From: Alteribacter populi
GTDB taxonomy: Bacteria; Bacillota; Bacilli; Bacillales; Salisediminibacteriaceae
Direction of reading: 5' to 3'
Length of the DNA stretch: 64,000 bases
Assembly (NCBI RefSeq): GCF_002352765.1
Contig: NZ_KZ293963.1
Location: 4,242,559 to 4,306,558 of the forward strand
The position numbers and the translations under genes are program-made. Below, piece by piece: positions 58,101 through 64,000 of this stretch. A model generated the notes under the pieces. That model saw only the letters and a list, made by a program, of their open reading frames with translations, had not been told where the DNA came from and did not search any database. The number at the start of each line of letters is the position of its first letter. The stretch's first letter is position 1.

Positions 58101-58212
58101 ATGAAGAAAAATATCAGTTACACGAACGCGGATGAGTGCAAACTTCATCTTGGTGGTTTACAAATTAGCATCTTTATCGTTACAATAAAGGTAACAACAT
58201 AATATCCGTGTT

Positions 58213-58382
58213 CGCACTAGGGGTGCTATAAGTGCGTGTTCAAAAAGGAAGTAAATATAGCAATGAGAATCAATAGCTATGTTCTTGGACTTTTTGAACA
58301 TCCTCTTTAAGCTGAGAGGCAGGTGAAATTCCTGTTAACCCTTTGAACCCGAACTAGATAATACTAGCGTGGGGAAGTGCAG
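58213..58382 (+). ncRNA. TPP riboswitch with extended P3a arm
   Basis: Conserved blocks in order: CACTAGGGGTGC, then GCTGAGAGG, AACCCTTTGAACCCGA and TAATACTAGCGTGGGGAAGTGC. P1 forms between GCACT (58214-58218) and AGTGC (58376-58380). Between the P2 strand and GCTGAGAG the variable P3a arm is about 75 bases, with TGTTCAAAAAG pairing to CTTTTTGAACA. It lies in front of ykoFEDC, with a terminator between, so TPP should shut the operon off. Confidence 0.95.
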
Positions 58383-58426
58383 GTGACGTCTTAGTTTGTT
58401 AATGTTTATTTTATACGAGGACTCTC

Positions 58427-58460
58427 ACTGCATCTTCTCATGAAGGTGCAGTTTTTTTGT
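58427..58460 (+). terminator. TPP riboswitch terminator
   Basis: ACTGCATCTT and AAGGTGCAGT (one G-U) around CTCATG, then TTTTTTTG. Placed 45 bases after the aptamer and 136 before ykoF. Confidence 0.92.
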
Positions 58461-58595
58461 TATTGTCGGAAGGCTCTTTTATAAAAGATTGGCTCTATCT
58501 TTGCGAAATCAGTAAGAAAGTAAAAGGTAGAATTTCAACGGGTCCTTTTGCGAGCGGAGATGTTGAAAACGAGATATTTCAAGGAGGAGTAAAAA

Positions 58596-59198
58596 ATGGA
58601 AGGTTTAAGCTGTGGAATGAGTCGTATTGTTGGGTGTCGCTTTTCAGTGTACCCGATGACTGACAACTTTGTGACGGTCATTAAAGGAGCGCTTGAAGAG
58701 GTAGACACAAGTAAGGTATGGATGAAAACAGACGATGTGAGTACTTGTGTGAGAGGCCGGAGTGAGCACGTGTTTGATGTGATAAAGGCGATCTTCGTCC
58801 ATGCGGCTAAAACAGGGGTCCACGTTGTCTTTAATGGCACTTTTTCAATCGGATGCCCCGGTGATTCTGAAGGAGACACGTACATGTCTGAAGATGGTGT
58901 CCGACTAAACGAAGAGGCGGCTCAAGCAGAGGAAGTGGAAGCAGCGACGCAATTTGCGCTGTATCCTTTAAATAATCCGGATTACATGCAAATTATTGCA
59001 GAGCAAGTAGGTGTTGCTCAAGATATAGGTACCTTTACAAAAGGTGTTCATTATGCAAGCCGCTTAGATGGAGATGCAAACGATGTGTTCAGAACGCTCG
59101 AAGAAGCATTTGTGAATACGTCTAAAACTTATGAACGAAGCCATGTGACAATGACGGCAGCAATTTCTGCAAATAGCCCGTCTACAAAAGATAAGTAA
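58596..59198 (+). CDS. ykoF: Thiamine/HMP-binding protein YkoF
   Basis: 200 residues. MEGLSCGMSRIVGCRFSVYP and the two similar halves (about 10-95 and 115-195: FSVYPMTDNFV and FALYPLNNPDY) are the tandem ferredoxin-like repeats of YkoF. In B. subtilis it binds thiamine in the cytosol and probably chaperones the pyrimidine precursor. First gene of ykoFEDC. RBS CAAGGAGGAGTAAAAA. Confidence 0.95.
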   Translation: MEGLSCGMSRIVGCRFSVYPMTDNFVTVIKGALEEVDTSKVWMKTDDVSTCVRGRSEHVFDVIKAIFVHAAKTGVHVVFNGTFSIGCPGDSEGDTYMSEDGVRLNEEAAQAEEVEAATQFALYPLNNPDYMQIIAEQVGVAQDIGTFTKGVHYASRLDGDANDVFRTLEEAFVNTSKTYERSHVTMTAAISANSPSTKDK

Positions 59199-59211
59199 GG
59201 AGGGGGTTCAT

Positions 59212-59817
59212 TTGTCAGCAGCATGGAAATTACGTGAAATTGTGTTAATGTCAATCTTTGGTGTTGTATTCGGTGTTATTTACCTTTTGTTTTACTTTTT
59301 CGGGCAAGGGTTGCGAAATGTTCTCGCCCCCTTTGGGTTAGGTTCATTTGGTTATGAAGTCATTTTTGGCATTTGGTTTATTGTTTCCATTATTACTGCA
59401 TATGTCATTCGAAAACCAGGTGCTGCACTTATATCAGAAACGATTGCGGCCACCATTCAAGTGTTAATTGGGAGCCCAGCTGGGCCACGATTGATTATTT
59501 CAGGGCTTATTCAAGGGCTTGGAGCTGAAGTCGTATTTGCCGCTACTCGCTGGAAAAATTACAATCTCATGGTCTTAATGCTAGCTGGTGTATCTGCTGC
59601 TATATTTAGCTTTGTGTGGGGTTGGTTTATTTCCGGGTTTGCTGCATTATCCACTTCAATGGTTGTGGCTATGTTTATCGTCCGTTGTATCAGCGGTGCG
59701 CTACTAGCCGGATTACTCGGTAAATGGATTGGCGATCAGTTAGCTAATACAGGAGTCCTTCGCAGTTATGCTCTTGGAAAGGAGTGGCAGGCTAAGCGTG
59801 AACAAAAGATATCGTAA
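59212..59817 (+). CDS. ykoE: ECF transporter substrate-binding membrane component YkoE
   Basis: 201 residues, about six membrane helices. LREIVLMSIFGVVFGVIYLL and SPAGPRLIISGLIQGLGAEV are typical S-component features for the thiamine/hydroxymethylpyrimidine transporter. TTG start after GGAGGGGGTTCAT. Its 3' end overlaps ykoD. Confidence 0.94.
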   Translation: MSAAWKLREIVLMSIFGVVFGVIYLLFYFFGQGLRNVLAPFGLGSFGYEVIFGIWFIVSIITAYVIRKPGAALISETIAATIQVLIGSPAGPRLIISGLIQGLGAEVVFAATRWKNYNLMVLMLAGVSAAIFSFVWGWFISGFAALSTSMVVAMFIVRCISGALLAGLLGKWIGDQLANTGVLRSYALGKEWQAKREQKIS

Positions 59818-61537
59818 CTTACCCGAGTCTACGCTTGTAAACGTTGAAAAATTTTCGTTTGATTATGAGGCGAAAAAGGAAAGCCCTCTTCTCAATCAAC
59901 TGAGTTTTTCGATTGGGAGAAGTGAGACGGTACTCTTAATGGGTCCAAGTGGCTCCGGGAAAAGTACGTTGGCTCTTTGCCTGAACGGACTTTTTCCTGA
60001 AGTCGTGGAAGGTTGGTCAGAAGGGAATATTTATTATGAAGGAAAGCGTCTGGATTCATTTGAAAAGGGGGCAGTTAACCAACGTGTAGGTGTTGTTTTC
60101 CAAGATCCTGAAAGCCAGTTTTGTATGATTACAGTGGAAAATGAGTTAGCATTTACGATGGAAAATATCAATGTACCAAGAGAAAAGATGGAAGAGCGAA
60201 TGGAACATGTTTTAGTAGCGGTTGGACTAGAAGAAGAACGCTACCGCGCAATTCATGAATTGTCTGGAGGCCAAAAACAGAAGGTAGCACTCGCTTCTGT
60301 TTTATTACTCCAGCCATCTTTACTCATCTTAGATGAACCGACTGCTAACCTTGACCCTGCTTCCCGAAAAGAGTTTATCGATCTCATCGATTCACTAAAA
60401 CAATCAAGGGAAATCGCCGTTCTGATTATCGAACATCAGCTTGATGATTGGGTTGCTCAAACGGATCGAGTCTTGGCTATGGACAAAGCAGGTAGACTCT
60501 TTGTAGAAGGTGCGCCTCAGGACGTTTTCTATCGTCAGTATTCGGACTTGCAACGCGAAGGCATTCACTTGCCAAAAGTGGTTCGAGATACTGTTGAAAC
60601 AGGTATTTATCATAAGTTTAATCCTGATGAGATGCCTTTGACCGAAAAAGAATTGGCTATTTATTTGTATAATAACAAATTGAATACCCTCGAGAAAAGC
60701 GCGGATCCCATAAGTGACCATGGTTTGTCGACATCGAGTCTGACGTTTTCAGGAGTTGGTTTTGCACGGCAGAAGAAACCGATTCTAAGTGGTGTGAATG
60801 TTTCCTTAAATACAGGGGAATTCGTCGGTATAGTAGGAGAAAACGGTGCGGGAAAGTCAACTCTTCTTCAGCTTATGGCAGGAATTTTATCACCTGGAAC
60901 CGGTGCACGCACATTTTTAGGTAAACCTTTTGAGATATGGGAAGAACGTGACCTTAGACGTGATCTCGGCTTCGTTTTCCAAAATCCTGAGCACCAATTC
61001 ATTACAGATACCGTTTATGATGAGCTTGCTTTTGGAATGAAGCTGAATGGGACTAAGAGTATACAGGTTGAAGAGAATGTGAAGGCGCTTTTAGCTTCGT
61101 TCCAGTTAGAAGGGAAGGAGTGGACTAATCCTTTTGCTTTAAGCGGAGGGCAAAAGCGGCGGTTAAGTGTAGCAACGATGTTGGATGAAAACCCGAAACT
61201 GCTGCTTTTCGATGAGCCAACGTTTGGTCAGGATGCGAAAACAACGGAAGAGCTGATGCGAATGATTTCGAAACTAAGAGATCAAGGGACAACGATTGTT
61301 TTCGTAACACATGACATGGAACTCGTTGATCAGTATTGTGAAAAGGTATACGTGTTACAGCAAGGGTCTGTAAGTTTCGGTGGATCACCACGAGATCTTT
61401 GGGAGGAGACGTCATTGATCGAGTCTGCACACTTGCGACTCCCTTATCGTGTGAGAGTAAACCAAGAGGTAAAGCGGTTGGAAAGCGAAACTAATCGGAA
61501 ACAAAGAAGGGAAGCTCATCATGCTCACGTCCATTAA
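59798..61537 (+). CDS. ykoD: ECF transporter double ATPase YkoD
   Basis: 579 residues with two ABC ATPase domains. First: MGPSGSGKSTLALC (Walker A), ELSGGQKQKVAL (signature), LLILDEPTANLD (Walker B). Second: GENGAGKSTLLQL, ALSGGQKRRLSV, LLLFDEPTFGQD. It energises uptake with YkoE and YkoC. Longer than B. subtilis YkoD, mostly in the linker (about 260-330). GTG start at 59798 after AAGGAGTGGCAGG; an upstream codon at 59768 is inside ykoE. Confidence 0.93.
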   Translation: MNKRYRNLPESTLVNVEKFSFDYEAKKESPLLNQLSFSIGRSETVLLMGPSGSGKSTLALCLNGLFPEVVEGWSEGNIYYEGKRLDSFEKGAVNQRVGVVFQDPESQFCMITVENELAFTMENINVPREKMEERMEHVLVAVGLEEERYRAIHELSGGQKQKVALASVLLLQPSLLILDEPTANLDPASRKEFIDLIDSLKQSREIAVLIIEHQLDDWVAQTDRVLAMDKAGRLFVEGAPQDVFYRQYSDLQREGIHLPKVVRDTVETGIYHKFNPDEMPLTEKELAIYLYNNKLNTLEKSADPISDHGLSTSSLTFSGVGFARQKKPILSGVNVSLNTGEFVGIVGENGAGKSTLLQLMAGILSPGTGARTFLGKPFEIWEERDLRRDLGFVFQNPEHQFITDTVYDELAFGMKLNGTKSIQVEENVKALLASFQLEGKEWTNPFALSGGQKRRLSVATMLDENPKLLLFDEPTFGQDAKTTEELMRMISKLRDQGTTIVFVTHDMELVDQYCEKVYVLQQGSVSFGGSPRDLWEETSLIESAHLRLPYRVRVNQEVKRLESETNRKQRREAHHAHVH

Positions 61538-62300
61538 TCCTACAATGAAAGCTTTTACTATCTTTATTCCCGGATTACTGCTCGCATTTATCTTTGACCC
61601 TTTGACACCTCTTCTTTATTTAGTGTTTACAATTGTAATGACCTTTTTGTTAAGTGATATTTCAGTGAAGCGTTGGCTCCTCATTTTTACACCTTTTGTG
61701 TTTGTCTCTCTCGGTTTTGCCTGGATGACGATGCTTTATTCGAACGATACCTTTTCAGGTGGGGACGTTATTCTATCCTTTTGGTGGTTTGAAGTAACGA
61801 GCGGCAGTATGATGGTTGCAGTTAGTTTGGGGCTTAGATCTCTTTGTTTAGTAGCATTATCGCTCATGTTTGTGTTAACGACGGATTCAACGAAATTTAT
61901 GCTCAGCCTCATGCAGCAAATAAAACTCCCTCCGAAGCTGACATTTGGGATTCTGGCAGGATACCGGTTTCTCCCGACATTCCGTCATGAGTTCGAGGTG
62001 CTTCGTCAAGCCCACCGAATTCGTGGAGTGGGGAGAGCAAAAGGGATAAAGGAACGCATACGGCAGTTTCGCCGTTACGCGATTCCATTGTTGGCAAATG
62101 CGATTCGTAAAGCTGAACGTGTCGCTGTGGCAATGGAATCAAAAGGATTTACAGGTTCTCCAAAACGCTCTCATTATCATGAGATGAAGGTAACGCGGCG
62201 AGACTGGGTGTTCTTTTCTACGTTCGTATTTGTTTTTTTTGTAACGGTCTTTACGTCCTATTTATTAGGCTATCTGAATGTTTTTGGTCGTCAGTTGTGA
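61521..62300 (+). CDS. ykoC: ECF transporter transmembrane component YkoC
   Basis: 259 residues. EcfT-type: five to six helices and the coupling motif around LRQAHRIRGVG with a following AVAMESKGFTG, the Ala-Arg-Gly-like sites that contact the ATPases. Overlaps the ykoD end by 17 bases; RBS GAAGGGAAGCTCATC. Completes the HMP/thiamine importer. Confidence 0.93.
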   Translation: MLTSINPTMKAFTIFIPGLLLAFIFDPLTPLLYLVFTIVMTFLLSDISVKRWLLIFTPFVFVSLGFAWMTMLYSNDTFSGGDVILSFWWFEVTSGSMMVAVSLGLRSLCLVALSLMFVLTTDSTKFMLSLMQQIKLPPKLTFGILAGYRFLPTFRHEFEVLRQAHRIRGVGRAKGIKERIRQFRRYAIPLLANAIRKAERVAVAMESKGFTGSPKRSHYHEMKVTRRDWVFFSTFVFVFFVTVFTSYLLGYLNVFGRQL

Positions 62301-62310
62301 TTGATGAGTG

Positions 62311-62348
62311 AAGAGAGTCTTCTGTAATGAAGGCTCTCATTTTATTGT
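62311..62348 (+). terminator. Intrinsic terminator after ykoFEDC
   Basis: GAGAGTCTTC and GAAGGCTCTC around TGTAAT, followed by ATTTTATTGTT. Confidence 0.85.
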
Positions 62349-62397
62349 TAGGTTTAAGGGATGAAATGTAGGTATTAAAAGCTCAGAATTAGTAACC

Positions 62398-63426
62398 TTA
62401 AGTAAAATATTCTAATTTTGCTTCAGGGAAATAGCGTTCAATATTAGCTTGCATTGTGTTCTTTAAATCCTCCTGCTCATCTTTTTGATATACGTATTTT
62501 CCTATTCCGTACCTCCCCCACTTGTATTTCCGTTTCTCTTCATCAAGTTCAAGCTTTGTCATCGGATAATTCTTTTGAATCACTCGTTTAGCAGGCTTCG
62601 TAAAGCGGTGTTGAATTAATTCGAAAGTTAGATCTTCTCGTGCTTTTTCAGACAATTGTTCATTTAGCTTTTGAAACATTTTTTCGTAGCCTTCCTTCCA
62701 TCCATCATGAATATAAATAGGAGCAACGATAAACCCAAGGGGATAACCAGCATCGGCTACTTTTGCTGCAGCACCTATCCGGTAATCTAAAGGAGAAGTT
62801 CCGTGCTCAAAGTTGCGGATTACATAATCAGCATTTATGCTGAAGCGAAACCTTGTTTTTCCTTTATGATCAGCATCTAATAAATGGTCAACATGGTGGT
62901 ATTTCGTTACGAATCGGAGCTTCCCATTTTCTGAATTGCCAAAAAACTCAATTGCCTGTTTTAACGAATGAGTCAGGTGGTCAATACCGACAATATCTGA
63001 TGTACAAGATGCTTCAAATCGTGTATCCTGAGGCGCTCGTTCGTTCATATAATCTTCTGCCTGAGAAAAGATATCTTCAAGGTTAACGTACGTGCGAATA
63101 TACGGTTTACTCCCCATCGTTGTCTGTAAATAACAATACTGACAGTGGCCCATACATCCGGTTGCTAATGGTATAGCGTATTCTGCTGAAGGTTTAGAAG
63201 TATCAAACTTTAACGTTTTCCGGACACCAATCACAAGAGTGGATTTTGCATTCCGATATTTTTGAAGATGATTTTCTCCTGGAATGTTTCGAACTTGATT
63301 GTGAGAAGTGGTCTGTCTGATTTCCACACCTAAGTCTTCAAATTTTTCCTTTAATTTTGCACCCAAGGGATATTCTAATGCTTGCGGTTCGATATAGACA
63401 AGCTGTGGCATAAATGGTTTGATCAC
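62398..63426 (-). CDS. splB: Spore photoproduct lyase
   Basis: 342 residues if read from GTG at 63426, which is nine bases after GGAAGG and matches B. subtilis SplB in length; the ATG at 63435 is too close to the RBS. Radical-SAM motif TGCMGHCQYCYLQ (C-x3-C-x2-C) near residue 90 and FEASCTSDIVG containing the conserved hydrogen-donor Cys. Repairs UV spore photoproduct (thymine dimer) in DNA during germination. Follows splA by 32 bases. Confidence 0.97.
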   Translation of the reverse strand: MIKPFMPQLVYIEPQALEYPLGAKLKEKFEDLGVEIRQTTSHNQVRNIPGENHLQKYRNAKSTLVIGVRKTLKFDTSKPSAEYAIPLATGCMGHCQYCYLQTTMGSKPYIRTYVNLEDIFSQAEDYMNERAPQDTRFEASCTSDIVGIDHLTHSLKQAIEFFGNSENGKLRFVTKYHHVDHLLDADHKGKTRFRFSINADYVIRNFEHGTSPLDYRIGAAAKVADAGYPLGFIVAPIYIHDGWKEGYEKMFQKLNEQLSEKAREDLTFELIQHRFTKPAKRVIQKNYPMTKLELDEEKRKYKWGRYGIGKYVYQKDEQEDLKNTMQANIERYFPEAKLEYFT

Positions 63427-63458
63427 CGTCTTCATTCCTTCCAGTTTACTTTGCTTAA

Positions 63459-63710
63459 TTAAAACAGATCTCCATCTACTGGTAAGTCAAAATATTGCTT
63501 GTACATCTTTTCTGCTTCTTGATAGCTTGAATACATCGCGTATTCATCGGAAAGAGGGTAATATTCTTCAAATAATAACAAAGACAATCTTCCAGGGTGA
63601 TCGGGGTGTTCAGCGATAGTGGCTTCTTGTATTTGTGCTACCGTTTGTGCGTGAGGGTTCCGGTAAATAACGTATACTTGATCACCGCTGCGCAATTCTT
63701 GAATGTTCAT
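63459..63710 (-). CDS. splA: splAB operon regulator SplA
   Basis: 83 residues. VYVIYRNPHAQTVAQIQEA matches the conserved start of SplA, a TRAP-like negative regulator of splB expression in the forespore. A TGAATA hexamer lies 56 bases upstream on the minus strand, resembling a sigma-G -35, but no convincing -10 at the right spacing was seen. RBS AGAGAGGTTTATTT. Confidence 0.92.
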   Translation of the reverse strand: MNIQELRSGDQVYVIYRNPHAQTVAQIQEATIAEHPDHPGRLSLLLFEEYYPLSDEYAMYSSYQEAEKMYKQYFDLPVDGDLF

Positions 63711-63843
63711 AAATAAACCTCTCTTTTATACAGGATAGTGTTAGCTTCAATCTTCTCAACTTCTTTATTCAAAATCAGAGCTGTTAATGGATGGTAAGTG
63801 GGGAAATACCCTCAGCAGGTTTAGGTTCATACTCAATAATTCT

Positions 63844-63872
63844 AAAAAAAAGTGCCCTCGAATAGAGGGCAC
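63844..63872 (-). terminator. Intrinsic terminator of the gene at the right edge
   Basis: On the minus strand GTGCCCTC and GAGGGCAC around TATTC, followed by TTTTTTTT. Confidence 0.92.
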
Positions 63873-63882
63873 AAATGGGAAG

Positions 63883-63999
63883 TTATTCTTTATCTTTTGA
63901 TTCAGTATAAGTTTCCGGGGCAGGATCAATTGTTTCCTTTTCATCTCCAGTGTTAAAATCAGCTAAACGTTGTTCCAATTCTTTGACACGTGACTCAAG
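63883..63999 (-). CDS. C-terminal end of an unidentified protein (cut by the window edge)
   Basis: 39 codons visible, beginning LESRVKELEQRLADFN, which is a heptad-like helix, and ending with an acidic tail ETIDPAPETYTESKDKE. Only the tail is in view, so the gene cannot be named. A terminator follows its stop. Confidence 0.7.
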   Translation of the reverse strand, partial: LESRVKELEQRLADFNTGDEKETIDPAPETYTESKDKE

Positions 64000-64000
64000 C

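Noticed and set aside
58457..58663. 68-codon ORF overlapping the TPP terminator and ykoF start
   Set aside because: Starts in the terminator and conflicts with the well supported ykoF frame.

Overview
The window comes from a low-GC, endospore-forming member of the Bacillaceae. Evidence: strong AGGAGG-type ribosome binding sites with frequent GTG and TTG starts, splAB (spore photoproduct lyase and its regulator), two DUF4183 proteins of the kind found with spore surfaces, a Bacillus-type ykoFEDC operon under a TPP riboswitch, a sulfate-assimilation operon under a SAM riboswitch as in B. subtilis, YusW-like, RsbR-like and YhcYZ-like proteins, and a Fur-boxed fbpB-type gene. A K+/H+ antiporter and acidic surface proteins would suit a halo- or alkaliphilic relative, but species cannot be fixed from the sequence alone.

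Layout. 1-2.4 kb: 3' end of a serine beta-lactamase-like hydrolase, a secreted YusW-like protein, a VOC protein and a GNAT. 2.5-4.6 kb: manganese catalase (-) and Mn-dependent pyrophosphatase (+). 4.7-6.9 kb: a compact minus-strand operon of two DUF1538 membrane proteins and a tandem P-II protein, the most unusual module here. 7.0-9.1 kb: an orphan minimal tyrosine recombinase followed by a K+/H+ antiporter. 9.2-10.9 kb: a micro-ORF, an XRE regulator, a membrane protein and a small multidrug-export-like protein. The recombinase and XRE promoter regions share a TTATGTAA/TTACATAA inverted-repeat motif. 11-13.5 kb: small membrane protein, two GNATs, a lipoprotein. 13.5-21.7 kb: a minus-strand sulfate assimilation operon (cysP-cysH-sat-cysC-siroheme sulfite reductase-DUF3906-sumT-sirB-sirC) led by a SAM riboswitch and its terminator; it covers sulfate uptake to sulfide and makes its own siroheme. 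21.9-32 kb: convergent DUF4183 pair, hydrolase, ComB-like phosphatase, a DeoR/NosL-like regulator with a YtkA/FixH-like lipoprotein, an ANT(4')-like nucleotidyltransferase, asparagine synthetase, PAP2 phosphatase, ChrA.

32-43.3 kb is the decayed, mobile part: an IS110-family element with long structured flanks, a Nudix pseudogene (in-frame TAG), a HAD remnant behind a G8 tract, a multiply broken deoxyribosyltransferase-like gene and a frameshifted methyltransferase, mixed with intact genes (Nudix, YtaF/MntP-like protein, a Fur-boxed unknown-fbpB pair, arsC, a YocH-like 3D cell-wall protein). 43.3-51 kb: VOC/flavin reductase pair, a YhcYZ-like two-component system with a cysteine-rich GAF domain, a second methionine aminopeptidase, a Gly/Pro/Gln-rich protein, an RsbR paralogue, a LysM-CAP protein and TerC. 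51-58 kb: a run of GNATs with a histidine phosphatase, an Asp/Glu racemase homologue, an esterase and a zinc ribbon protein. 58.2-62.3 kb: TPP riboswitch and ykoFEDC. The window ends with splAB and the C-terminus of an unknown gene.

Several families of dispersed non-coding repeats occupy intergenic gaps: an AGCTACCTTCAC-containing element, a Bacillaceae-type GC-rich element, GGTGCCTGACCCCC hairpins, GGGGACtGTCCCC hairpins, a TAAAAGATTGTTGCT palindrome, and a GTTCAAAAAG/CTTTTTGAAC element that also forms an arm of the TPP riboswitch. No tRNA, rRNA or CRISPR array was seen.
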